From SB11 sp964584305 (GTDB lineage: Bacteria; Bacteroidota; Bacteroidia; UBA8524): a DNA stretch of 64,000 bases. Of this stretch, positions 28,901 to 37,782 are shown in pieces. The stretch spans positions 1 through 64,000 of the forward strand of contig CAZOZL010000008.1 in NCBI GenBank assembly GCA_964584305.1. The letters are read 5' to 3'. The translations under genes were made by a program, and so were the position numbers. The stretch's first letter is position 1, and the number at the start of each line of letters is the position of its first letter. The notes below the pieces were generated by a model that had not been told where the DNA came from, made no database searches, and was given only the letters and a program-made list of their open reading frames with translations.

Positions 28901-29825
28901 CAATATATATTCCATAAAACCGCTTAAATAGGCTTGTGCCAGAAACTGATTGAAAGCAATTGTAAATTCTATTTCCTACAATGGTATCTTCTTGATTAGA
29001 GTTTATAAAGCGTATCCCATAAGTATCATCACAAAATTTACGTTTGGGACGCAAAATTGAGTTGTTTTTAATATTTATATGCCGCCCATTGGTAACATAT
29101 ATTCCATTTGCCATAAAATTCTCGATACGAGAATGTACCACTGTAATATTTGAAACTATTGAACCACTTGCTTGTGGGTTAATAACAATACCATTGCCCG
29201 CTCCTTTTAGTGAGTCGCCAGTAATAGTACATAAAGATATTGTAAGGTTTTTTGCTGCTGCCCCCGCAGTTAAAGCATTTGTATTTGATGCAGCTATCAC
29301 CACACCTATCCCACCCCAAATGCCTGTATAGTTGGTTACCTTAATAGTGCAGTTGTCTAATGTGTTATTGTCGGCATTATTAGTATAATGGACTCCCCAC
29401 GCATAATTGCTGCCCAAAGCCTCAATAGTTAAATTTTTTATTGTTATATAATCTGCTCCGTCAAACTTTAATGTATGCCGCCTATTATTTATTGTTGCCA
29501 AATATCGGAGTATTTCGTTGTTACCATTAATACTAATGGTAGCACTACTGCTAACTCCAAAAATTGCCGTAGCTGTTACTTGCTCATTATAAGGTCCTGA
29601 GCCTGAAACCACACTAACATTTACATTAGCATTAATCCCTTTAGCGGCAGTTGCATTAAAAAAGGTTTGAAAAGAAATGAAGTTTGTTGCTGATGGAGCA
29701 CTATTTTTATTAATAGTGTAATTACCTGCCATAGGCTGTGCAGCACTTGTTATTGCCCCTACTAAAAGCAGTATTAGTACTATATAAAAATGCTTTTTAG
29801 CGTGGTATTTTTTTGAGAAGAACAC
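25920..29825 (-). CDS. T9SS-exported PKD-repeat giant E (parallel beta-helix head)
   Basis: A 1301-residue paralogue of giant D. The start shown is a GTG (no ATG is available before the signal peptide), 20 bases below a TAACTTTG promoter motif at 29846-29853 (minus strand). Signal peptide hydrophobic core FYIVLILLLVGAITSAAQ. The beta-helix head (about 35-440) has coils such as ITVVHSRIENFMANGIYV and ends KTPDVGAYEF. A CARDB-like domain, the stalk module (about 602-728), six PKD domains (about 728-1215) and a T9SS type A domain (LRVYPNPSTAVFNIALDNG) follow. I found no clear terminator in 25860-25919. It is more diverged from D than B is from C. Ligand unknown. Confidence 0.85.
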   Translation of the reverse strand: MFFSKKYHAKKHFYIVLILLLVGAITSAAQPMAGNYTINKNSAPSATNFISFQTFFNATAAKGINANVNVSVVSGSGPYNEQVTATAIFGVSSSATISINGNNEILRYLATINNRRHTLKFDGADYITIKNLTIEALGSNYAWGVHYTNNADNNTLDNCTIKVTNYTGIWGGIGVVIAASNTNALTAGAAAKNLTISLCTITGDSLKGAGNGIVINPQASGSIVSNITVVHSRIENFMANGIYVTNGRHINIKNNSILRPKRKFCDDTYGIRFINSNQEDTIVGNRIYNCFQSVSGTSLFKRFYGIYIENSLGEIEVANNVIYNNTNLGKWYGIFMGCSQNTKIVHNTLSNDGATVAQDEIYGFYHDNATCSNSAGSEFRNNNISITRKGNRNRYAVYQNSGAIKIDFNNHYITGTGANIGWAGGSSYKTLSRWRAAGGGGSPYGENSTDVHPNFSSISSGNLSPQAVAIDNTGFAIGLLQDIASTLRNTKTPDVGAYEFTINANVKRIEIANTNACEGDEDSVVVWVVNNSTASISNFEVGYAVNTQPEIFENILDSIAVGDSLRYVFKTPIVFDTAGNYTLYSRIKGKMQISSQIITVTSQPKGSKIIGSVGFKGIFNGGDSIDPDIIAIGDSSKYEITAPTGFFNQDYGTTWQLSTTVIEVINSSKTISTSDTIVKGASAIANAQFILTPSANLNGETIRIAFYIKNNATSCLSKIERYIEIVGKPVAAFTTNNVCEGDAVNFVNLSAGSTTALKYKWFFGDGDSSQSFQPQKNYTKAGQYKVELYVYNSDGFFDSTSTFVTVYDAPDVDFRFTNQCEGIAINFANTSTVFNGIPSFSWDFGDAQGMANTATPSYLYATNGFYTVTLIVTDSLGCASKTSKQVTFAKKPNAKFSFPAVNCNQKKVSFTNNTTTSAGVGFTWFFGDGDSTIAKHSDHTYQQEGNYIITLLAKNGFNCVDTAQKTIVLLGVPVPDFTPNSTCINEPVIFINQTKEPLNTEVEYKWTLNSTTNSTDISPVFTFNAVGNVEVLLKATAKNGCTDEIKKILNFSEKPIADFVIPQNVCATIPYTATNNTVISSGSISYVWQLGTKISTQISPKDTFNNKGLYKIQLIAATSAGCKDTVVKNLNVVVIPNSDFKVESRRTGDGVMVLTPVVENGEGNYSWIYSFGGGSATKESHEVKFLTSGMFTVKLRIVNKGCASTTSKNVNINTLSVKEIKTPHYLRVYPNPSTAVFNIALDNGEKIRGIVIYNILGQQVFSDKFKENSMVNINLNLIPAVYKLIIDTENAVYATKIQIID

Positions 29826-29957
29826 AGTTAATCCAATCTATATATCAAAGTTACAAAAATTTGAAAAGAGTATGCCACTATATTGTCATACTAAGTTTGG
29901 TTATATAGTATTGACGTGTATTCCCTAATAAGAGTTTGTTACCCTATATAAAACAAA

Positions 29958-29986
29958 AAAGCACCGTGCAAATTGCACGGTGCTTT
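29958..29986 (-). terminator. Terminator of the GEVED/CUB/DUF5011 giant F
   Basis: AAAGCACCGTGCAA with TTGCACGGTGCTTT around a single base forms a near-perfect palindrome about 25 bases past the stop. T residues follow on the minus strand. Confidence 0.85.
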
Positions 29987-30011
29987 AAAGTATAGTTTAG
30001 TTGCTAATTAC

Positions 30012-33000
30012 TTAGTGAGTAATTGTAACTTTTTTGTTTGCAACATTTCCATTGCTTGTTACTTGAATTAAATAAACACCTGCCGACACTTCTGAAAGGT
30101 CTATCGGTAGTTTATTGTTCACTACATCTGCTCCTTTGAAGGTTTGGAAAGTTTTACCTGTTATATCAGTAATAGTAATAGTACTATTTACATCAAGGGT
30201 ACTTCCAAACTCAATTTCAAATTGACCAGTGTTAGGGTTAGGATACACTTTTATTGATGCACCAAAAGCAACATCTTGAAGTCCGCTTACTAAGTCAGTG
30301 GTTACACTTACTAAACGTAGGTGTGGGTCTGACACGTTTCCTGAACCATCAACTGCTTGGTATATTACTTGGTATAATCCATCATTTAAAGTATTAACGT
30401 TTGAGCTAATAATTTCAAGTTTACCAGTTCCTGGGTTTCCGCTATTATCAAAAGTAGCAGGACCATAGTAGTTATCCCAAGTGCTCACACCTGCGATAGG
30501 GTCAAATATTGTCCAACGACCTACGTTTGCAGGAGTAGATATTACTACTGGCTTAGTTCTATCAACTATACGGATAAGACGTGAGTAAGTTCCAATATTA
30601 CCAGCTCCATCAGTTCCAGTATAAGTTACAGTGTAATCTCCAAGAGTAGAGATATCAAAGTTTCCTGTTCTTACAATGTTTACTGTAGGGAAATAGTTAT
30701 CAGCACCCACTACTGCAGGTTCAGCGAATGAGAAATTATTCACTTCAACAACCATTAATTCAGTTCCTGAAAGAGATGAAAGAACTGGCGAAACTAAGTC
30801 TGTAACTTCGTATGTACGAGTTATGTTAGTTGCTTTATTTCCAGAACCATCTTCTGCTGAGTAAGTAACCTTGTACGTTCCAAATACATTACTATTAACA
30901 GAACCTGTAACCACATTTAAGGGAACATTCATCCAGAAATTATCCGTTACAGTAGTAGGATCCATAAAAGGAGTATTTACTTGAACTGTTAGTGGATTTC
31001 CTCCAACTGCATTGATAACAGGTGCCGTTTGGTCAACCACATTAACAGTACGAGTTCCCATTACAGAGTTTCCAAAAGCATCAGTTACTACATAAGTAAC
31101 AGTGTACGTTCCTAATTGTGTTTCGTCAACCATATTATCAGTAATAATAAAGTTATCTAAGTTTACACTACCTGGGTTGTCAACTGCTGTTGCACCACTG
31201 TCGTTATAAGGTGTGTTTACTTCGTGTGTTTCAACCATATTACCTAATACTGTAAGCACAGGTTTAGTTAAATCTGCAACTACAAATACAAAACGTGTAC
31301 GTGTTGGCGCAGCTATACCAGAACCGTCTGACACATCATAAGTAACTACGTAAACTCCTGTTTGTGTAGTATCTACTTGGTTTACAGTTTCAATTTTAGA
31401 GGTAATATTTCCTTCTCTATTATCCATAGCTGTTGCACCTGGATCCATATACGAGGTATTTACTTCTATATAAATTGTATCTGAACCTAACATTGTAATT
31501 ACTGGAGGCATATCATCTTCTCTCAATAATACAGGGTAGTCTTCGTATTCACCCACATCTATAGGTCCACATGAAGTAAATGGCTTACCAGCGAAGGCTA
31601 TACCTACACGCATACGGGTAACACCAGGTGTTACAATTGTATTATTTGGTATGGTTACTGATGCAGTAAGAGTTTTTGTAGTAGTACCATTATCTTGTGC
31701 TACTATTTCCGACACATCAAATATACCATCACGGTTATAATCAATCCATACTCTTCTATCAGCTGGGTCAAAAGCATCTGAACGATCTACTTCTAAATCG
31801 TAAGAACCTCCGATAAATACTTCAATAGGATCAAGGGTAGAGGTCAAGTCTGAGTATCCTCCTATTGCTAATCCTGAAACATTTTCAACACCACCAAATT
31901 CAACCCTAGAGATTGACATACTTTGAAGTGTAACTGCTACTGAAGGAGTACAGTAATCAATAACACGGATATAATCCGTACGAGTACGACTTGCTTGTCC
32001 ATTATCATTGTCTGCTGTGTACTTCACAGTATAACGACCTGGCTTATCAAATTTCACTTGAATATCTTGGTCGGTAACAGTACCTCCATTTAGAATGGCA
32101 AAATCGGCAGGCGATATTGTCCACTCACCTGAACACCATGCTATGGTTTTATTACGTAATGTTGTCCACTCACCAGCATTAATAATGCGAGCATCAGCAG
32201 AAAAATCTACTTGAGGAACCATTGAGGTAGTGGCTAAATGGAAAGTTCTAAATGCAGTATCCCAACCTTCGCAAGATTGAACCACCAAGCGTACTATATA
32301 AGTTTTATCAGAACTGTACACAAACGTAGGCATCTCTTCATTACCATTATTGGGGAAATCTTCGAACCCTGGAGGGTAAGCAATGTTTGCATCATAATCA
32401 AATATCCATTGGATATCATCAATTTCACGCGAGCCTGTAGTCATATCTTGAAAACGAACTTCGCGAGAGGCTAAACAGTTGTAAATTGAGTCATTCGCTA
32501 ATCTATCAATTATACCTATACCTGCTTTTATAGGACCATCATTTTGGAATGTTGTTTTCCAAAATAATGCAAATCCAGTACCGTTTGTAAAGGTATTCCC
32601 TGTAAATTCAATAGTAGCCTTTCCTGATGTTGCTACTAATATCTTATCTGCGGTTAATGCTTGGTTGTTACCAATTTGCCACAACAATGGAGCTGTTACA
32701 TCACCACCATCATATACACGCAAGAAATCATTAGTACGAATTTGAAAACCAGCCCTTGGCACTAACATTTCAATTTCTTTTGCATCACATACATCAATTA
32801 CAAAAGTACATAAGGTATTAACGTTAGGGTAAGGACCATCTTTTCCTCCTGGATCGTAAACAATCCCTGAATCTAAGCTAGATCTTAAATCTTCACATAT
32901 AACGTTTTCGAATTTGCTCGAATTTAATGGGTACTCTATAATAACATACTCTGGCTTACAAACCTTAGTTGCGCCAATAGCATTAGATGCAGTTAAACAT

Positions 33001-34118
33001 ACTTCGTAACGTGCAGTATCAGTAAAAAATATTGTATTGTTTTTAGAGGTTAGAGTACCTGCTATAGTAAACCAAAACTTATCAAACGCTGGGGGGCTTA
33101 TTTCCCACAGATAAGAAGTTGGTCCTGATGTAGAAAAGTCTAAGAAATCAACTATTTCATCAACTACAGGATCGTTTGCTGCAAGTTGAATTAAGTTTCT
33201 ACTTGCTAAGAAACGAACTGTAGGTGGAGTAGTAGGATCTACAACTACCACATTTTTGGTAACTGTTGCGCTTCCTAAGCAGTTGGTTGAGGTTAACCTA
33301 ACTTGATACGAGCCAGCACTAGGGAAGGCATAAGCAAAGTTTGTAGTAGTTGCTTCAGTAGTGGTTAGCCCTGCTACTGATGTTGACCAATCATGCGAAA
33401 TGTAACCCGTAGAGTTAGCATTTATAAAATTTGCAGGTGAGTTGGTGAATACAGTATCAGGAATAAAAAAGTTGGCTGTTGGGTTTGCAGGCACATCAAT
33501 GGTAACATCAAAATCAAATGTTTCTCCCCATGTCATGTTATTACAGCGATTGTTTGCGTTTAGTGCAAGGTTAAAGCCTGCATGGCGAATACGCATACGT
33601 GTTAATCCTGCAACTGCATTACAAGGAACTGATATAGTTCTTGTGGCTGTGAAACCAGCACTTGTAATACCCGAAATTGTAGGAACAGCAAACTCACCAG
33701 CATCTGCGTGGTCATTATCACCATTCCAGTCAATCCAAACGGCTAATCTACCGCCTGTGTTGAAGTTATAAGAACCTAACTTAATAGTTATAGGGTAGCT
33801 ACTTCCTGGACTAATTCCTGTGGTTAAACTAGGGAAAGAGCCTGAATTCCAATAACTGTATGAGTTACGGCTATTTCCACCACCACAAGAGGGCCCCTTA
33901 AAGTTTAACTTATTAAAGGATACTTCTTCAAATGCAGCTGCCCAAGTATTAACCTGACAGACTGGATTTGAATTACTGTGTGTTGCCGCACAATAGGGAG
34001 AGGGGTTTGTTGATTGAGCTTGCCCTGTAGAAGACATCCCTGCGAAAAGCAGGATGGCTGCTGTGAACTTGCCCAACGAATAAAACCTTCGTTTTGTTTT
34101 TGTAAACATATTATTCAT
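30012..34118 (-). CDS. T9SS-exported mosaic giant F (GEVED, PKD, CUB, DUF5011)
   Basis: A 1368-residue secreted protein with a signal peptide ending STGQAQ. Domains in order: a Cys-containing start; a GEVED domain with the acidic motif VWIDWNGDNDHADAGEF (near 125); PKD-like domains (about 212-400); a CUB-like domain (about 405-520; FLRVYDGGD); two more PKD-like domains (about 530-735); a second GEVED domain (VWIDYNRDGIFDVSE near 792, ending DVGEYEDYPV); five DUF5011-type Ig repeats (about 875-1275; NTSYMDPGATAMDN, GVYVVTYDVSDGSG); and a T9SS type A domain (IKVYPNPNTGQFEIEFG near 1290). It does not share the six-PKD stalk of giants A-E, though it closes the same gene run. Probably an adhesin; partner unknown. 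Confidence 0.88.
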   Translation of the reverse strand: MNNMFTKTKRRFYSLGKFTAAILLFAGMSSTGQAQSTNPSPYCAATHSNSNPVCQVNTWAAAFEEVSFNKLNFKGPSCGGGNSRNSYSYWNSGSFPSLTTGISPGSSYPITIKLGSYNFNTGGRLAVWIDWNGDNDHADAGEFAVPTISGITSAGFTATRTISVPCNAVAGLTRMRIRHAGFNLALNANNRCNNMTWGETFDFDVTIDVPANPTANFFIPDTVFTNSPANFINANSTGYISHDWSTSVAGLTTTEATTTNFAYAFPSAGSYQVRLTSTNCLGSATVTKNVVVVDPTTPPTVRFLASRNLIQLAANDPVVDEIVDFLDFSTSGPTSYLWEISPPAFDKFWFTIAGTLTSKNNTIFFTDTARYEVCLTASNAIGATKVCKPEYVIIEYPLNSSKFENVICEDLRSSLDSGIVYDPGGKDGPYPNVNTLCTFVIDVCDAKEIEMLVPRAGFQIRTNDFLRVYDGGDVTAPLLWQIGNNQALTADKILVATSGKATIEFTGNTFTNGTGFALFWKTTFQNDGPIKAGIGIIDRLANDSIYNCLASREVRFQDMTTGSREIDDIQWIFDYDANIAYPPGFEDFPNNGNEEMPTFVYSSDKTYIVRLVVQSCEGWDTAFRTFHLATTSMVPQVDFSADARIINAGEWTTLRNKTIAWCSGEWTISPADFAILNGGTVTDQDIQVKFDKPGRYTVKYTADNDNGQASRTRTDYIRVIDYCTPSVAVTLQSMSISRVEFGGVENVSGLAIGGYSDLTSTLDPIEVFIGGSYDLEVDRSDAFDPADRRVWIDYNRDGIFDVSEIVAQDNGTTTKTLTASVTIPNNTIVTPGVTRMRVGIAFAGKPFTSCGPIDVGEYEDYPVLLREDDMPPVITMLGSDTIYIEVNTSYMDPGATAMDNREGNITSKIETVNQVDTTQTGVYVVTYDVSDGSGIAAPTRTRFVFVVADLTKPVLTVLGNMVETHEVNTPYNDSGATAVDNPGSVNLDNFIITDNMVDETQLGTYTVTYVVTDAFGNSVMGTRTVNVVDQTAPVINAVGGNPLTVQVNTPFMDPTTVTDNFWMNVPLNVVTGSVNSNVFGTYKVTYSAEDGSGNKATNITRTYEVTDLVSPVLSSLSGTELMVVEVNNFSFAEPAVVGADNYFPTVNIVRTGNFDISTLGDYTVTYTGTDGAGNIGTYSRLIRIVDRTKPVVISTPANVGRWTIFDPIAGVSTWDNYYGPATFDNSGNPGTGKLEIISSNVNTLNDGLYQVIYQAVDGSGNVSDPHLRLVSVTTDLVSGLQDVAFGASIKVYPNPNTGQFEIEFGSTLDVNSTITITDITGKTFQTFKGADVVNNKLPIDLSEVSAGVYLIQVTSNGNVANKKVTITH

Positions 34119-34397
34119 AGGTATTAAATTAATTTTTCTTTGTTTTAAGTTTAAACATTAGTGTTTTTTGAGTGTGCTAATTTCTTAAAAAAAACTTCAC
34201 AATCAAACTTTTTAGTCAATTTTCTTTTGTTTATGACAAATGTTTGACATTTTCACTAACTAAAGAACATTCAAAATAATGGATAATTTTTGAATTCGCA
34301 ACCATTTATTGTGTAATTTTTAGGTAATTAAAAAAACGGTGTGTGTTTCACTCTCTCTTTTGTTAGCCAATATTGGTGCGCCTATTTTTGCAGAGCA
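34119..34397. other. AT-rich gap upstream of giant F
   Basis: There is no gene. The region is AT-rich and presumably holds the promoter of giant F, but I find no clean TTG/TAnnTTTG pair. Confidence 0.4.
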
Positions 34398-34853
34398 TCA
34401 CCCCAAAGCAGGTTTTTCAATAGGTAATAGCTTAATATAGTCTTCTTTATAACTAATTTCTGCTTTTAAAAGTTTTAGTATATCACCGCCTATGATTACA
34501 TCAAAAGGTTTTAAACCCATAGCCTTATAGGTATCTGCAACGTGTTCTAAGTCTATTAAACCGCAATACAAGTTAAAAACTTTAGCTCTACCCAGTTCTA
34601 TTAATGAGAATTGAGCCATTTGAGCCTCTACCATCCCCTCGCCTATACCCGCAGCTATATTATTGTCCTCTGTCTCTATAATTTCTATTTGGGGGTATCT
34701 ATTAATAAAAGTACTTGAAAAAACTGTTTTTGATGCCCCGCTATCAATCAAAGCAAAAAATGTATCACCAAAAACTTTAATCTCGGTAAATATATGGTAG
34801 CCATCTCCTTCAAGCTGCTGGTAGGTGATGGGTAGTTTAACGGAACGTTTCAA
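34398..34853 (-). CDS. Retropepsin-like aspartic protease family protein
   Basis: A 151-residue single-domain protein with the clan AA signature ALIDSGASKTVFS, containing the D-S-G active-site triad near residue 37. A later hydrophobic-Gly stretch, FDVIIGGDIL, corresponds to the ILG-type motif of retropepsins. There is no signal peptide, so it is likely cytoplasmic; such proteins act as dimers. The start is a TTG. The resulting N-terminus (KLPITYQQLEGDGYHIFTE) fits the family, although the same bases also form a TAATTTTG promoter-like word (34851-34858, minus strand), leaving the exact start open. Substrate unknown. Confidence 0.75.
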   Translation of the reverse strand: MKRSVKLPITYQQLEGDGYHIFTEIKVFGDTFFALIDSGASKTVFSSTFINRYPQIEIIETEDNNIAAGIGEGMVEAQMAQFSLIELGRAKVFNLYCGLIDLEHVADTYKAMGLKPFDVIIGGDILKLLKAEISYKEDYIKLLPIEKPALG

Positions 34854-35130
34854 AATTAAGTACTATTATTAAAAGTATGTCTGCAAACATAACACTGCTT
34901 TCTAATAAAAGTAATGTAAACCCGTGGTGTATATATTACTATAATTTTGAGTATTCAGAATAAAATCTGTATAAATAACTGGTTATCAGCCTCTTTATTA
35001 GCTATTGGCTTTTAGCCTTTAGTGCGATGGGCAATAATGCTGGGCTTAATTTAGTAGCTGCCTTATTAAAAAAGACAGAATAGGCATAAATGCCCATTCT
35101 ATACATAAAATTTTTGTTAAGGGTATGAAT

Positions 35131-35154
35131 TGCGGCAGGTTTCAACCTGCTGCA
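35131..35154. repeat. Interspersed AGGTTTCAACCT palindrome, copy 1
   Basis: TGCGGCAGGTT-TC-AACCTGCTGCA is a near-perfect inverted repeat. Its flanks (about 35085-35160) resemble those of copy 2 (about 49965-50045), including 'ttttgtta...ggt/ggg..tat' just before the palindrome. A third copy is at 55945. Confidence 0.7.
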
Positions 35155-35195
35155 AGAAAATGCTTGAACGGCACATTTACTCCTTCGTTGTTATT

Positions 35196-35301
35196 AACCC
35201 CTACCAATGTGTTACAGTTTTTACCTGTACCACAATTTGGCTTCCCCTTTAGGGGTGGGGTACTTATTTGCTAATGCTAATAAGGTGCTTTGGAAGGGGT
35301 T
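35196..35301. repeat. MITE-like 106-base element, copy 1
   Basis: The ends AACCCCTACCAA and TTGGAAGGGGTT are inverted repeats. The interior contains ACAATTTGGCTTCCCCTTT, followed by GTACTTATTTG. It is clearly homologous along its length to 61645-61749. There are no coding parts. Confidence 0.75.
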
Positions 35302-35318
35302 GTTATACTGACCACGTC

Positions 35319-35397
35319 ATTGCGAGATAACCTTCTTAGGTTAGCGTAGCAATCTGCATGGTGTGATGGCAAAGATTGCCACGGAAGACCTCGCAAT
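35319..35397. repeat. ATTGCGAG...CTCGCAAT inverted repeat element
   Basis: The outer arms are ATTGCGAG (35319-35326) and CTCGCAAT (35390-35397). Inner arms GCAATCT and AGATTGC make a second pair. This matches a palindromic repeat type widespread in bacterial intergenic regions. Single copy in this window. Confidence 0.65.
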
Positions 35398-35516
35398 TAT
35401 ATTAGTACAGCCAATAACGGTTTTCTATCCTACTGATGAGGGGAGGTTCATAGTGAACTTCACCACCCACTATTACAAATTTGTTTCACTGTACAATGCT
35501 TCCCCTCTACGCATAA

Positions 35517-35544
35517 AAAAAGGCTGCCAAATGGCAGCCTTTTT
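35517..35544 (-). terminator. Terminator of ppiD
   Basis: A perfect stem, AAAAAGGCTGCCA with TGGCAGCCTTTTT, with a 2-base loop, about 25 bases past the ppiD stop on the minus strand. Confidence 0.88.
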
Positions 35545-35570
35545 ACTATAAATCTTATGGGTTATTACGT

Positions 35571-37715
35571 TTAATAGTACTTGTACCTAAAATCTTCTAT
35601 ATCGGCATTTTCTTTTAATGCGTCGCTTGCCTTAATATCTGATGAGTTTTTCACTTCACCTATCAATTTTTGTTTCACTTGGTCTAAATTTTCAGGCAGG
35701 TTAGCCTTCTCAATTGCATCAAGCATAAATATATACACGCCGTTTTTATCTTTCACAGGGTTGCTAATCACTTTCACTTCTGTGCCATATAAATAACCTA
35801 ATAAGGTAGGCGCAGATCCAATATTTGCTACACTTGTGGTATTAAACTGTTGGTAGGGCAATGCCAAAACAGTGGTGCCTAATTTAGTAGCAATATCATT
35901 TAGTGTTTTAGCACCTGCTTTTGCTTCTTCAAATTTCTTTTTCAAAATTTCAGCTTTTTTCTCATTTCTAACCGCATCAGTTAGTCTAAGTCGCATATCT
36001 TCTACCGTTGCGGTTCCTTTATTGCTTTTGGTAACTAAACGTGCTACTACCAGCTTGGTATTGTTGGCAACCTCAAAAGGTTCTGATATATCGCCTTCTT
36101 CTCTTTCATCGGCATATGCCCATCTTACCACATCACGGGCATCTTTAATGCCTGATAATACTCTATCTCTTTCTCTCACACTTTCGGCAAAACGCTTGCT
36201 TAGCCCTCTTTTGTCAATTCCTTTTGTAAATTGTTCCTCTGTGGTGGTGGAACCTGAAAATTCATTGGCTTGAGAAACCACTTCTGAATATGTTTTAGAA
36301 CTTGGTTCTATTTCTCTCTCTATCTGCCCCACACGTACCATTTTAGAGTTGGGAGCGTGTGTGCCTTTTACAATATGTACCCCTTGTGTAGTAGTAACAA
36401 TAGAATATGTGCCAACAGCCGTTTTAGCAACTGCATCAGTTAGTTTTTTGAGCAATGAAGATTCCTCTTTAGTTATCCAGCCCAAGTCTCCACCTCTTTG
36501 GTTGGTATTAGGGTCTGTGCTATATTCTTTTACTGCCGCTTCAAAATTATCACCGCTTTTTAAGTCCGCAACAATTTCAGCAGCTTTCTTTTGTGATGCA
36601 GTGGTATCGCTTTTTGCTATCCCTTTGGGGCGTATAAGTATTTGTGCTGCGCGATAAAACGTTAATGTATCATCAACAACATCTAATATTTTAAAAGCTA
36701 CATAGCCTCCTACATCAAATGCAGGACCGAAAACCCTACCGGGTTGAGCCGCAAAAATTGAATCTTCAAACAACTCTAAAAAAGAACCTCTACGAACAAA
36801 ATTAGTATCGTAATAGCCTCCATTTCTCACTATAAATGCCGAGTCGTTTTTAGTTTCTTTAAACTCATCTGTTTTCTCACTTATCCATTTGAGAGCAGCA
36901 GAGGTGTCTTCCCCTGTTGGGGTAACATCAAAAACTGCATATTCTAATTTTCTTGAAGCATCAAGCTGATATTCTTCTGTATGTTTTTGAAGGTACTCAC
37001 TTAGTTCGGCATCGGTAACGGTTATTGCAGAATCGTTAATAGAGAAATAGTCTAACTTCACTATTTGCCCTTTAACATTATTGTTTGTTGCGCCAAACTC
37101 ATCTTTCGCCTCAAGGGAAGTAATAAAGTTTCCTTTGCTTATATAATTAAAGTATTTTCTATTTTCAACATCCTCAATAATAGGTTTATCAATAGCTTCT
37201 ACCCATTGGTCTTCTTGTTCAGGCTCTAAGGTTCTTCTTCTCTCCAATACTTTAGCCATATCAAGCTGCCCTGTTGGGGTAGCAAAATCAGGGTTTACCT
37301 GCCCCGTTTGTGCATTGGTAAAAGTATTTAAAATTAATGGGTGGGGTTTTGGAGCTAAAAACTCAACCCAAGTTAACTCCTCAGCACTTACTTGTATGTG
37401 CATTTTTTCGTATTCTTTTTTTAGTACTTTATCTCTAAAAAAAGATTCCCAAACTTGGTCTCTAATAATATCTTGAAGCTCTGGAGACAACCTACCGTAC
37501 TGCGCTTGTGCATTCTGTTCTACTTGCTTGCATTGTGCATCAAACACTTGATACATTATTTTTTCTCCATTAATTTTCCCGACCACCTGCTCTCGGCTAC
37601 CGAATAAACTATTTCCACCGCTTAACATATCCGTTAATATAAACGCTAATATCGATATCCCAATTATGGTGATTACTAAACCCGATCGTTGTCTTATTTT
37701 ACCTATGACGGCCAT
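35571..37715 (-). CDS. ppiD: Peptidyl-prolyl isomerase / periplasmic chaperone (PpiD/SurA type)
   Basis: A 714-residue membrane-anchored folding factor. An N-terminal membrane helix (GLVITIIGISILAFILTD, about residues 12-29) is followed by a SurA-like N-terminal chaperone region (about 30-250). A parvulin rotamase domain at about 353-455 carries AAQILIRPKG, GDLGWITKEES and GVHIVKGTH, the expected family words. A second, more diverged parvulin-like region may follow. PpiD helps newly exported outer-membrane proteins fold. It lies 67 bases after fcl on the same strand and may be co-transcribed or have its own promoter. Confidence 0.9.
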   Translation of the reverse strand: MAVIGKIRQRSGLVITIIGISILAFILTDMLSGGNSLFGSREQVVGKINGEKIMYQVFDAQCKQVEQNAQAQYGRLSPELQDIIRDQVWESFFRDKVLKKEYEKMHIQVSAEELTWVEFLAPKPHPLILNTFTNAQTGQVNPDFATPTGQLDMAKVLERRRTLEPEQEDQWVEAIDKPIIEDVENRKYFNYISKGNFITSLEAKDEFGATNNNVKGQIVKLDYFSINDSAITVTDAELSEYLQKHTEEYQLDASRKLEYAVFDVTPTGEDTSAALKWISEKTDEFKETKNDSAFIVRNGGYYDTNFVRRGSFLELFEDSIFAAQPGRVFGPAFDVGGYVAFKILDVVDDTLTFYRAAQILIRPKGIAKSDTTASQKKAAEIVADLKSGDNFEAAVKEYSTDPNTNQRGGDLGWITKEESSLLKKLTDAVAKTAVGTYSIVTTTQGVHIVKGTHAPNSKMVRVGQIEREIEPSSKTYSEVVSQANEFSGSTTTEEQFTKGIDKRGLSKRFAESVRERDRVLSGIKDARDVVRWAYADEREEGDISEPFEVANNTKLVVARLVTKSNKGTATVEDMRLRLTDAVRNEKKAEILKKKFEEAKAGAKTLNDIATKLGTTVLALPYQQFNTTSVANIGSAPTLLGYLYGTEVKVISNPVKDKNGVYIFMLDAIEKANLPENLDQVKQKLIGEVKNSSDIKASDALKENADIEDFRYKYY

Positions 37716-37782
37716 ATATATTTGCTATTTTCAAAAAGAGGTGCAAAATACACTTTTTGTTAGTGATTTTCAAAATGATTTA

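Larger units (their letters stand above)
34854..35570. other. Repeat-rich intergenic region
   Basis: About 700 bases without a convincing gene. In order it holds a palindrome (35131-35154), a 106-base MITE-like element (35196-35301), a TTGCGAG-type inverted repeat (35319-35397) and the ppiD terminator. A 62-codon open frame across 35363-35551 runs through the repeats and looks spurious. Confidence 0.7.

Noticed and set aside
34383..34390. TATTTTTG as a plus-strand promoter
   Set aside because: No plus-strand gene follows, so it is most likely a chance match.
35363..35551. 62-codon open frame in the gap before ppiD
   Set aside because: It runs through palindromic repeats and a terminator and has no recognisable product.
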